Shown here: positions 37,809 through 46,324 of the stretch, in pieces
How the letters are laid out: each line of letters starts with the position of its first letter
Position numbering within the stretch: the stretch's first letter is position 1
Origin: Gammaproteobacteria bacterium
Lineage (GTDB): Bacteria > Pseudomonadota > Gammaproteobacteria > Ga0077536
Direction of reading: 5' to 3'
NCBI GenBank assembly: GCA_021773835.1
Contig: JAJFJQ010000073.1
Span: 558,001 to 622,000, forward strand
DNA: 64,000 bases
Notes under the pieces: generated by a model
Seen by the model: only the letters and a program-made list of their open reading frames with translations
The model's database searches: none
What the model was told of the DNA's origin: nothing
Program-made: the position numbers and the translations under genes

Positions 37809-39086
37809 TTAAATGTCCAGGGCCTGTGCCAGATCCGCAATCAGATCATCCGGGTGCTCAAGCCCAATCGAGATCCGGATCAAAGACTCCGTAATATTGA
37901 GCTTCTCGCGCAATTGGCGATCTACCCCCGAGTGGATGGTGGATGCCGGGTGACAAATCAACGATTCACTGCCACCGAGACTCACAGCAAGTCTAAATAG
38001 TCGTAACTTATTTAGCGCCGCGAATACCGCCGCACGACCGCCATCGATACTGAACGAGAAGGTCGAGCCGCCGCCGCTGCATTGGGCCTTATACACTGCC
38101 TGATAGCGTTCATCGGTGACGTGCTCCGGATGGTAGACGATGTCCACGCGTGGATGTTCGCTAAGCCACGTTGCAACCCGCGAGGCGCTCTCGGCTGCGC
38201 GATTCATACGCAGGTTTACCGTTTCCAGCGACCTGCCGATCATCCACGACGAATGTGGGCCTAATTGCGTACCGAAGGCACTGCGGGTACGTCGGATGGG
38301 ATCGATTAACTCACGTCGACCGATAGCCGCACCAGCCACCAGATCGCTGTGACCACCGATATATTTTGTTAAGGAATACAACACGATATCGACGCCGTGA
38401 GCGAGCGGTTGTTGGAATACCGGTCCCAACATTGTGTTATCACACACCACAATAGGGCGTTCCCCCTGAGAGCGCTCAATTTCATCCGCAACGGTCCTCA
38501 CCGCCGCAAAATCGATCAGAGTATTGGTCGGGTTGGCCGGCGTTTCTAGGAATATTACGCGTACTGGCCCGAGCGCCATCGCGTTCGCCGCTGCCGCCCG
38601 GATACCAGCCAGTGACAGACCATCCATGAACGCATGCGAGCGCAGTTGCATCGCCGCCAACACGGACGTGATTAGCGTTTCCGTGCCGCCGTATAAAGGT
38701 TGGCTGCGCAGAATTACCTGCCCGTGGGAGACCAACGCAAGCAGGGTGGTGGAGATGGCCGCCATTCCGCTGGCAAACACGGTCGCGGCCTCACCGTCCT
38801 CCAAGACCGCGAGCCGATCTTCGGCGATTTGCAGATTCGGATGGTTGAATCGCGAGTAGATGAGACCGGCATCGTCTTTTGCCTCGACGCTCGCGTTGCT
38901 GGCCAACGATTGGAAGAACTCAGCACCATCTTCGGCCGTAGGGAAGGCGAATGTCGAGGTCAGAAAAACCGGGGGCTTGACTGCACCTTCGGATAGAAAC
39001 GGGTCATAGCCGTATGAAAGCATGAGCGTTTCCGGGTTAAGTTTCTGCCTTCCGATTTGTCGCTGCTTGTAATCGTGCGTGGCCAT
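37809..39086 (-). CDS. Cystathionine gamma-synthase/methionine gamma-lyase family PLP enzyme
   Basis: A 425-residue trans-sulfuration enzyme of fold type I. It has YSRFNHPNLQIAEDRLA near residue 76, SGMAAISTTLLA near 104, SQPLYGGTETL with the PLP-stacking Tyr, and VCDNTMLGP. The PLP lysine lies in LYSLTKYIGGHSDLVAGA near residue 240. Family members cannot be split into synthase or lyase by sight. It is 51 bases downstream of aceE on the same strand, so probably co-transcribed. A TGGGGGCCCCCA palindrome abuts the start codon. Confidence 0.88.
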   Translation of the reverse strand: MATHDYKQRQIGRQKLNPETLMLSYGYDPFLSEGAVKPPVFLTSTFAFPTAEDGAEFFQSLASNASVEAKDDAGLIYSRFNHPNLQIAEDRLAVLEDGEAATVFASGMAAISTTLLALVSHGQVILRSQPLYGGTETLITSVLAAMQLRSHAFMDGLSLAGIRAAAANAMALGPVRVIFLETPANPTNTLIDFAAVRTVADEIERSQGERPIVVCDNTMLGPVFQQPLAHGVDIVLYSLTKYIGGHSDLVAGAAIGRRELIDPIRRTRSAFGTQLGPHSSWMIGRSLETVNLRMNRAAESASRVATWLSEHPRVDIVYHPEHVTDERYQAVYKAQCSGGGSTFSFSIDGGRAAVFAALNKLRLFRLAVSLGGSESLICHPASTIHSGVDRQLREKLNITESLIRISIGLEHPDDLIADLAQALDI

Positions 39087-39098
39087 TGGGGGCCCCCA
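39087..39098. promoter_or_regulatory. GC-only palindrome at the start codon of the PLP enzyme
   Basis: TGGGGGCCCCCA is perfectly self-complementary and touches the ATG of the downstream gene on the reverse strand. It covers the place where the ribosome would bind. Its function is unknown. Confidence 0.35.
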
Positions 39099-39137
39099 CT
39101 TGTTGATTATGATGGTTAATAGACGGCCGAACCCACG

Positions 39138-41813
39138 CTATTGGTCGGCCGGATTGATCTTGTCTGCGTCAAGCCGCTGCTCACGCATTAAGTCCTCGAC
39201 GTCTTCAATCGACGCGGCACCACTGCCTCTCAGTGCATCGAGTGCAGCGAGCGCGATGTGAGCCGGCCCGATCTCAAAATAATCCCGCAGTTGTTCGCGC
39301 GATTCGCTCAATCCAAAACCGTCAGTGCCGAGGGCCTGATAGGGACCTGGAATCCAGCGGGAGATCGACTCGGCGTAGGCCTTCATATAGTCCGAAACGC
39401 CTATGAAAACGCCAGTTTCCGAGTCGAGCAACTGCTCCAAATGCGACCGTTGTGGCGGTTCTGCGGGATGTAGCCGGTTCCAACGAGCACATGTCACTGC
39501 ATCACGGTAGAGCTCGTTGAAGCTGGTTACGCTCCAGATATCGACGGCGCACCCGTATTCCTCTAACAAAGTCGCGCCAGCTAGGGCCTGCTGCATGATG
39601 CTACCGCTCGCAAGTAGGTGGACTTTGCGTGATTTATCCAAGTTTTTGCTTGCGCTGCGCAGCCGATACATGCCGCGCACAATGGCATCGCTGATATCAC
39701 CTTCCGGTAGCGCTGGCATGACATAGTTTTCGTTATATAAGGTGATGTAATAAAAGATCTTTTCGTCGCGACCATACATGCGGTCGATACCGTCACGAAT
39801 GATGATCGCGAGTTCGTAGGCGAAGGCCGGATCGTAACTTTTGAGATTGGGAATGGTGTTCGCAACGACTTGCGAGTGTCCATCTTGATGCTGCAGGCCT
39901 TCGCCGTTCAAGGTGCTACGTCCCGCCGTACCGCCCAGCAGAAAGCCGCGGCACATCATATCCCCGCAGGTCCAAATCATGTCGCCGACGCGCTGAAATC
40001 CAAAGATCGAATAGAACAAATAAAACGGAATCATGGGGATGCCGTGCATGGCATAGGCCGTTCCGGCGGCGAGAAACGACGCCATCGCCCCAGTTTCGCA
40101 GATCCCCTCCTGCAAAATTTGCCCATCGATGGTTTCCTTGTAGCGCAGCAGGGATTTCTGGTCGACCGGCGTATATTTCTGCCCCTCAGGCGAATAAATA
40201 CCGGCGACATTGAATAGCGCATCCATGCCGAAGGTGCGCGCCTCATCGGGCACGATAGGCACCACATAACGACCCACATCTGCGTCTCGCAGTAACCGGC
40301 TGATCAAACGCACCGCGGCCGTCGTCGTCGACATGGTCCGCTCACCGCTGCCCTTGAGTAATTCGCCGAAACGCTCCAGCGGCGGAGCGCTCAGGGGAGG
40401 GCAGTCAACCGCACGCTTCGGCAAATAGCCGCCAAGCTGTTCGCGATGACGTTTTAGATATTGGATCTCCGGGCTATCCTCCGGCGGCCGGTAGAATGCC
40501 GCGGCCGCCATCTCCTGTTCACTCAATGGAATTTCAAAGGCCTTGGCGCAGGCAATACGTTCGGCTGCAGTCAAATTCTTCTTCTGATGGACCGTATTAG
40601 TCCCCTGAACGGTGGTCATGCCGTCGCCTTTTACTGTTTTGACCAATACGACGGTGGGCGACTCATGGCTGTCTACGGCTTCGGTGAACGCGGTGTAGAG
40701 CTTTTTCGGATCCTGTCCACCACGCTTGATGTCATGAATTTCCGCATCCGTGAGGGAATTCATCATGTCTGCCAGTTGCGGATTGTTCTCCACCCATAAC
40801 TCGCGCTGAATATCACCTGGCGATACGGAATAGTACTGATAATCCCCATCAACGGCATTTTCCATGCGATTGCGTAATATCTGGTCGTGATCACGCGCCA
40901 GGAGGCCATCCCAGCCACTACCCCATATCACCTTGATAACATTCCAATCGGCGCCGCGAAAACTCCGCTCGAGTTCTTGGATGATCTTGCCATTACCACG
41001 TACAGGCCCATCGAGGCGTTGCAGGTTGCAGTTGATAACGAGGATCAAATTATCAAGCTTCTCACGTGCCGCAATATTAATAGTGCCCAGCACCTCCGGC
41101 TCATCCGCTTCGCCATCGCCGATGAAGCACCAGAATTTACCGCCGTTTTTTGGTTTAAGTCCCCGATTTTCTAAGTATTTAGCGAATCTTGCTTGGTAAA
41201 TAACCGTCGGCGTGGACAGGCCCATGGAGGCACAGGGGACTTGCCAAAAATCCGGCATGAGGCGTGGATGGGGATAGGAGCTCAGGCCCCCCTCGTCGTT
41301 CAGTTCACGCCGGAAGTTTTTCAATTGCGCTTCACTCAAACGGCCTTCTAGATAGGCTCGCGCGTATATCCCAGGTGCGGCATGCGGCTGCGGAATAAAG
41401 ACATCACCACCGTAGTCCGAGCTTGCGGTGCGGAAGAAATGATTAAACCCTACTTCCATCGTGGTTGCTGCCGACCCGAAGGTCGCGATATGACCGCCGA
41501 CTCCACTACCGCTGTCGACCGCTTGGAGCACCATAGCCATCGCATTCCAGCGGATGATGTCCTCGATTCGCTTCTCAAGTGCGATATCGCCGGGGTAGGG
41601 GGGCTGCTTTTCGACGGGAATGGTATTCACATACGGGGTATTTAGCGTCGCTTCATTCAGTGGCACACCCAGCGCCAGCGCCCTGTCTTGCAACGTACGC
41701 AACAGGGCTTTTAAGCCGTCTTCGCCGTGTTCCCGATGGATATCCTCAAACGCCTCTAGCCATTCTTGCTGCTCAATTTCGAAGGAATCCTGGTGCTCGT
41801 CAGCCTGCGTCAT
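39138..41813 (-). CDS. aceE: Pyruvate dehydrogenase E1 component, homodimeric type
   Basis: E1 decarboxylates pyruvate with thiamine diphosphate and passes the acetyl group to lipoyl E2. The 891-residue length is that of the single-chain AceE type. Motifs include GVGGHIATFGSAATTMEVGF near residue 105, the thiamine site GDGEADEPEVLGTINIA near 231, NCNLQRLDGPVRGNGKIIQE, and STLNGEGLQHQDGHS in the second half. No aceF or lpd is adjacent. It is divergent from an Lrp/AsnC gene across a 130-base promoter region and upstream of the PLP enzyme gene. Confidence 0.95.
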   Translation of the reverse strand: MTQADEHQDSFEIEQQEWLEAFEDIHREHGEDGLKALLRTLQDRALALGVPLNEATLNTPYVNTIPVEKQPPYPGDIALEKRIEDIIRWNAMAMVLQAVDSGSGVGGHIATFGSAATTMEVGFNHFFRTASSDYGGDVFIPQPHAAPGIYARAYLEGRLSEAQLKNFRRELNDEGGLSSYPHPRLMPDFWQVPCASMGLSTPTVIYQARFAKYLENRGLKPKNGGKFWCFIGDGEADEPEVLGTINIAAREKLDNLILVINCNLQRLDGPVRGNGKIIQELERSFRGADWNVIKVIWGSGWDGLLARDHDQILRNRMENAVDGDYQYYSVSPGDIQRELWVENNPQLADMMNSLTDAEIHDIKRGGQDPKKLYTAFTEAVDSHESPTVVLVKTVKGDGMTTVQGTNTVHQKKNLTAAERIACAKAFEIPLSEQEMAAAAFYRPPEDSPEIQYLKRHREQLGGYLPKRAVDCPPLSAPPLERFGELLKGSGERTMSTTTAAVRLISRLLRDADVGRYVVPIVPDEARTFGMDALFNVAGIYSPEGQKYTPVDQKSLLRYKETIDGQILQEGICETGAMASFLAAGTAYAMHGIPMIPFYLFYSIFGFQRVGDMIWTCGDMMCRGFLLGGTAGRSTLNGEGLQHQDGHSQVVANTIPNLKSYDPAFAYELAIIIRDGIDRMYGRDEKIFYYITLYNENYVMPALPEGDISDAIVRGMYRLRSASKNLDKSRKVHLLASGSIMQQALAGATLLEEYGCAVDIWSVTSFNELYRDAVTCARWNRLHPAEPPQRSHLEQLLDSETGVFIGVSDYMKAYAESISRWIPGPYQALGTDGFGLSESREQLRDYFEIGPAHIALAALDALRGSGAASIEDVEDLMREQRLDADKINPADQ

Positions 41814-41943
41814 TGGATATCGTCCCGACTACCGTTGTCACCATGATTATAGGTGAGATGCCCAGCAATTCGGTGCCAAATATGCTAATTATGTATCGCG
41901 AGATAGCACATTCGAGCAAGTATTGATTCATAACGAGATATTT

Positions 41944-42441
41944 ATGCCAAAAGAAACCCTAGACCGTATCGACTATAGGATCCTCCATTTCATCCAAAAT
42001 GACGCACGGATGACCAATGCCGAATTGGCTGAACAAGTCGGGCTATCGCCGTCTCCCTGTCTGCGTCGGGTGAAATCGCTCGAGCGCGCTGGGATCATTA
42101 AACGCTATGTGGGCATCGTTGACGCTAGCGCCGTTGGGTTGCCGATCAGCGCTTTTGTCAGCATCTCGCTGCATAACCAAGACCGCCAAGCAATTGAAAC
42201 CTTCCAATCGCGGGTATCCACCTATGCGGAAGTAATGGAGTGCTATCTCATGACCGGGACATCCGATTTTCTGATGCGCGTTGTGGTTCCCGACTTACAG
42301 AGCTATGAGCGATTCGCGGATAAGTTGACCCGCATACCAGGCATCAGCAACATTCAAACCAGTTTTGCCTTAAAGCCCGTCGTCTACAAGACAGAATTAC
42401 CGTTGGAGGAGGGCGTTGTGCCCGTGCCGACCGGATCATGA
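41944..42441 (+). CDS. Lrp/AsnC family transcriptional regulator
   Basis: A 165-residue regulator. The N-terminal helix-turn-helix begins LDRIDYRILHFIQNDARMTNAELAEQVGLSPSPCLRRVKSLE. A C-terminal RAM ligand domain contains VMECYLMTGTSDFLMRVVVPDLQSYE. ATG is preferred over the TTG seven codons upstream because it gives the family start. It is divergent from aceE, so aceE and the PLP enzyme are likely targets; this is inference from layout. Confidence 0.9.
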   Translation: MPKETLDRIDYRILHFIQNDARMTNAELAEQVGLSPSPCLRRVKSLERAGIIKRYVGIVDASAVGLPISAFVSISLHNQDRQAIETFQSRVSTYAEVMECYLMTGTSDFLMRVVVPDLQSYERFADKLTRIPGISNIQTSFALKPVVYKTELPLEEGVVPVPTGS

Positions 42442-42651
42442 CGACAGGCAATTCGATCGATTCGGTGATCACATCGAACTATAAGGATTATTTTTTAAAA
42501 TCAAATAATTACGATTATAATGTAATGTACTTTATTAGATATTGCGATGTCCGACAATCGTACAATCGATGCGCAATTGACGACGCTCAAGCTAAACCGT
42601 CAATACCTGACATAATCGAGTGGTCGTTGGACTGCGTGGGGGAAATATTTC

Positions 42652-44127
42652 ATGTTTGAGGCTGCGGAACTGGGGCGGACGGTATCGAAGAAAACCTACG
42701 CCGAGAAGGAACCGATTTTGCGCACCGCCTTATTGGAGGCGCAGCAAAGGCTCCGAAAATTACCGTTTCCGGTCATCATTATCGTCTCCGGCGTCGAGGG
42801 CGCGGGTAAAGGTGAGGTCGTAAACGAACTAAACCGTTGGTTTGACACTCGCGGCGTTCAAACGCACGCGTTTTGGGACGAGAGCGATGAGGAGCTTGAA
42901 CGCCCCAAGTTTTGGCGTTTCTGGCGGAAATTACCACCAAAATCGACCATCGGGATCATGTTTGGCTCTTGGTACACGGAATCGATTATCGAGCGCGTCT
43001 TCCGCAATTTGAGTCGTGCCGAATTCGAGAGCGAATTGGACCGAATTTGCGAGTTTGAACGGCTATTGTCTAACGATGGCGCGCTGATAGTGAAGTTTTG
43101 GTTCCATATGACCAAAAAAACTCAACAAAAACGCCTCAAACAAGATCGCAAAAACGGTAAACCTTCACCGTTGCTAAAGGTCTTTTCAAAGAACTACGCA
43201 AGATTCAGATCGGTGTCCGAATTGGCGATACGCGCGACCGACACCGGCTTCAGCCCCTGGCACATCATCGAATCCGAAGATCGCCGGTATCGCAATCTAG
43301 CGGTCGGGGAAACGCTGTTAAGCGCTATTCGGCGTCGTTTGGATGCCCCGAATCCAACGGTGCCGCTGAGTCAGCCCGACGATTCGCTCGTCACCGATAT
43401 CCCCGAAGCGTCGGCAACCTTACTCGACAAACTAGATTTAACCCCTGAATTGTCCCGGAGTGACTACGAAGACCGTCTTTCGGCGGCGCAGAATCGCCTG
43501 CGAACATTGGCGTGGCAAGCCTATAAGGCCCAAATAAACACCGTTTGCGTGTTCGAGGGTTGGGATGCCGCTGGTAAGGGTGGTGCAATCCGTCGCATCA
43601 CGGGGGCCATTGATGCCCGTTTGTATCGAGTCATTTCAATCGCTGCGCCGACCGAGGAGGAACAGGCGCAGCACTACCTATGGCGGTTTTGGCGTCAGTT
43701 GCCACGCGCCGGATACTGCACGATTTACGACCGTTCGTGGTATGGGCGGGTATTAGTCGAGCGCGTGGAAGGATTCAGCGCTCACCATGAATGGTCTCGT
43801 GCATACGCCGAAATTAACGATTTCGAGCAACAACTCACCGATACCGGCACCGTGCTGCTTAAGTTCTGGCTGCACATCAGTCCGGAAAAGCAATTGCAGC
43901 GCTTTGAAGAGCGTAAACGAACGCCGTGGAAGCAACATAAAATTACCGACGAGGATTGGCGCAACCGGGACCGCTGGGACCAGTACAAACACGCCGTCAA
44001 CGACATGGTGGCCCGCACCAGTACCAGCTACGCACCGTGGGTTTTGGTGCCGGCAAACGATAAATGGTTCGCTCGAGTGCATGTCGTCGAAACCTGCTGC
44101 GATCAACTTGAGGCTGCGCTCGAATAG
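42652..44127 (+). CDS. pap: Polyphosphate:AMP phosphotransferase (tandem PPK2 domains)
   Basis: This enzyme uses polyphosphate to phosphorylate AMP to ADP. The 491-residue protein has two PPK2 domains. The first has P-loop SGVEGAGKGEVVN near residue 46, WRFWRKLPP and SWYTESIIERV. The second has EGWDAAGKGGAIRR near 304, WRFWRQLPRAG and DRSWYGRVLVERVEGF. The tandem layout is that of class II PPK2/Pap. Spacing GGGGGAAATATTTC to the ATG is acceptable. It follows an AT-rich 200-base gap. Confidence 0.92.
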   Translation: MFEAAELGRTVSKKTYAEKEPILRTALLEAQQRLRKLPFPVIIIVSGVEGAGKGEVVNELNRWFDTRGVQTHAFWDESDEELERPKFWRFWRKLPPKSTIGIMFGSWYTESIIERVFRNLSRAEFESELDRICEFERLLSNDGALIVKFWFHMTKKTQQKRLKQDRKNGKPSPLLKVFSKNYARFRSVSELAIRATDTGFSPWHIIESEDRRYRNLAVGETLLSAIRRRLDAPNPTVPLSQPDDSLVTDIPEASATLLDKLDLTPELSRSDYEDRLSAAQNRLRTLAWQAYKAQINTVCVFEGWDAAGKGGAIRRITGAIDARLYRVISIAAPTEEEQAQHYLWRFWRQLPRAGYCTIYDRSWYGRVLVERVEGFSAHHEWSRAYAEINDFEQQLTDTGTVLLKFWLHISPEKQLQRFEERKRTPWKQHKITDEDWRNRDRWDQYKHAVNDMVARTSTSYAPWVLVPANDKWFARVHVVETCCDQLEAALE

Positions 44128-44203
44128 CCGAATGAATGCTTTTGTAATATCCGGAACCGACTCTAGAAGTTAGATTAGGTTAATGTATTAACTTATTTAA
44201 ATT

Positions 44204-44229
44204 AAAAGATAAAATAGAATAAATCTTTT
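44204..44229. terminator. AT-rich inverted repeat between convergent pap and ridA-like genes
   Basis: AAAAGAT (44204-44210) and ATCTTTT (44223-44229) in a strongly AT-rich 270-base gap. It may end transcription from one or both sides. Weak evidence. Confidence 0.3.
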
Positions 44230-44397
44230 ATTTTGAATAGCAACAACAAATAGTCATCCCCATGGATCCCATGTACGCATACATAAGTTCGCATAATGTA
44301 TATTATGTTAAATACTGGATTCACGCAGGATTCGAATCATTCATCAATTCGGTAAGTTATTGTCGCATTGCGGGCGCCGGGATAATCACCGCGTGGC

Positions 44398-44790
44398 TCA
44401 CGGGCGATCGCTATAGAAAGTAAACTCAATCTCCACACTCGCCTGCAATGGCAAAGCGCTGACCCCGATGGATGTTCGGGCTGGGGGTCGCACCTCATCC
44501 GTGAAGACCTGCTCCCAGGCTGCGTTGATCGCCGGGAACTGGTCAAAGTCCGTGGTGTAGATAGTCGCGCTCACCATATCCTCCAAGCTGAGCGAAAAAT
44601 CAGGCAAGGCTGCGGTCAAATTCGCTAGTATTTTTGCCGCTTCAGCGCCGGCACCACCATTTTCGAGCTCACCAGAATCCTTATCCAATGCAATCATTCC
44701 AGCAGTTTTATAAAACGGTCCGGCCTTTACTAGAGGGCTGTAGCGGAACCGCGGCGCGGGCAAATTTCGTGAACTCAATGCTTTGATCAT
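44398..44790 (-). CDS. RidA (YjgF/YER057c) family protein
   Basis: RidA proteins hydrolyse reactive enamines and imines made by PLP enzymes. The 130-residue protein has YSPLVKAGPFYKTAGMIALD near residue 18, a helix AEAAKILANLTAAL, SLEDMVSATIYTTDFDQFPAINAAWEQVF, and the Arg-containing RPPARTSIGVSALPLQASVEIEF, where the family Arg binds substrate carboxylates. An upstream extension of 26 codons is excluded. It is divergent from the enoyl-CoA hydratase. Confidence 0.9.
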   Translation of the reverse strand: MIKALSSRNLPAPRFRYSPLVKAGPFYKTAGMIALDKDSGELENGGAGAEAAKILANLTAALPDFSLSLEDMVSATIYTTDFDQFPAINAAWEQVFTDEVRPPARTSIGVSALPLQASVEIEFTFYSDRP

Positions 44791-44950
44791 GGTTTCATCC
44801 TGCGATTTGATTATTGTCCCGCGTAGTTTACGTATAGGGCGCCGTTGAGTGATAGGCACGGCTCGCATTCGAAAAGACGTTCGGAATTGCCTAGGATCCC
44901 TCGGCTACTGCAACTGTATACCAGCAAATCTCTTATCCGAGGAAACCGAG

Positions 44951-45778
44951 ATGTATCACGAAATTGAACTTGAAATCGACGATCCCGTTGCGATTATCAC
45001 CATGAATCGGCCGGATCGCTTGAATGCCATGACCACTCGCATGCTAGCCGAAATCCGCCATGCCTTGGCCGCGACTGAGACCGACGACCGGGTGGTCGGC
45101 ATCATCCTAACGGGTGCCGGAAGGGGCTTTTGCGCAGGCATGGATATGGCGGCTTTGGATGACATGACTGACAACGGGCGATTTAGCATCGATACCCGCG
45201 GACTCGAGGCAGATCCCGGCGATCCGGCGATGGGCGAGGACTTTGCCACTGGGTTTACCTACATTCTATCGCTGCGCAAACCGCTCATTGCAGCAGTCAA
45301 TGGCCCGTGTGCAGGTCTCGGATTTTGCTTCGCCCTCCTCTGCGATATGCGTTTTGTTGTGCGTGACGCCAAATTCTCTACGGCGTTTGCGAAACGCGGC
45401 CTGATTGCGGAGCACGCGACAAGTTGGCTACTACCGCGCCTCATTGGCAGCTCTCGGGCCTTGGATCTACTGTGGAGTGCACGGAAGTTCGACGGTGAAG
45501 AGGCGGATCGTCTGGGTCTGGTCGACCGCCTATGTGAGCCCGGCACGGCCTTAGAGCGCGCCCGTGAATACATTGGAGAACTTGCGCGGACTGCGTCGCC
45601 GACCTCACTGCAGGTCATGAAACAGCAAGTCTATCGGGACCTCATGACGCCGCTAGGCCCGGCGATGCTGGAAACGCAACGCCTCATGGACGAAAGCATA
45701 AAGCGTGACGATTTCCGGGAGGGCGTGCGTTCGTTTATTGAAGACCGCCCGCCGGCCTTTGCTCGGATTAAGGTCTAG
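44951..45778 (+). CDS. Enoyl-CoA hydratase/isomerase family protein
   Basis: A 275-residue crotonase. It has AIITMNRPDRLNAM near residue 14, the oxyanion-hole segment GRGFCAGMDMAALDD near 57, and the second oxyanion/catalytic region AVNGPCAGLGFCFALLCDMRFV. GLIAEHATSWLLPRLIG comes next, where the usual glutamates may sit. The product could be hydratase or isomerase. The ATG follows CGAGGAAACCGAG; 34 upstream codons are excluded. Confidence 0.88.
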   Translation: MYHEIELEIDDPVAIITMNRPDRLNAMTTRMLAEIRHALAATETDDRVVGIILTGAGRGFCAGMDMAALDDMTDNGRFSIDTRGLEADPGDPAMGEDFATGFTYILSLRKPLIAAVNGPCAGLGFCFALLCDMRFVVRDAKFSTAFAKRGLIAEHATSWLLPRLIGSSRALDLLWSARKFDGEEADRLGLVDRLCEPGTALERAREYIGELARTASPTSLQVMKQQVYRDLMTPLGPAMLETQRLMDESIKRDDFREGVRSFIEDRPPAFARIKV

Positions 45779-45923
45779 CGTTTACCCGACCTTCACACCC
45801 TACTCGCCTCGACTAAATCGCGTGCGAAACCTCGTTAAATTCCGGCGGATCCGGGCGGGCGTTGTAGTAACGGCGCTCCGGGTACTCTTTGTGCTTGGCG
45901 CTTAATCGAAGTACCTTCAGGCC

Positions 45924-46283
45924 TTAGACATAGACGATGTCGGATTTCATGCTGTAGAGCACGTATAAGACTTCTTCCTTTTCACGTTGCCCGACGTTAT
46001 GCATTTCCAGTGCTTGTAGAGCGTCATCGAGAACGGCAACAAATTCGTCGTTATCGATATTCATTCCAGTATGGGCCGCGCGCATCTCTTGACCGTCATA
46101 ATCGTTAGGGCCGCCGGTGCCAGCAATAAAAAACGTCGCTACTTGGTGTTTGACCTTAACCGGATCGGAATCGGCATAACGCGCAGCGATGCGTGGATTG
46201 GCCATATGGATATCAACAAGATCGCTCGAAATATTTGTGATCGCTTCAGATCCACCCAGTCTTTCATAAAGGGATTTACTCAT
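45924..46283 (-). CDS. Group 1 truncated hemoglobin
   Basis: A 119-residue heme protein of the 2-on-2 globin family. It starts SLYERLGGSEAITNISSDLVD and carries KVKHQVATFFIAGTGGPNDYDG and the proximal His in MRAAHTGMNID near residue 73. Group 1 members bind oxygen or nitric oxide. The chosen ATG has GAGGAG upstream. It is the last gene of a reverse-strand run with an acyl-CoA ligase (41 bases upstream), an SDR and a VOC protein. Confidence 0.9.
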   Translation of the reverse strand: MSKSLYERLGGSEAITNISSDLVDIHMANPRIAARYADSDPVKVKHQVATFFIAGTGGPNDYDGQEMRAAHTGMNIDNDEFVAVLDDALQALEMHNVGQREKEEVLYVLYSMKSDIVYV

Positions 46284-46324
46284 CGATTCATGCTCCTCTA
46301 GCAATTGAAAGGTCGGGAATTGCG

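Noticed and set aside
42516-42521. TATAAT before pap as a promoter
   Set aside because: A good -10 match, but no acceptable -35 element at 16-18 bases and the surrounding DNA is very AT-rich.
42438-42659. 73-codon frame between the Lrp gene and pap
   Set aside because: Its AT-rich sequence gives a low-complexity Asn/Tyr-rich product, it overlaps both neighbouring genes, and there is no ribosome site.
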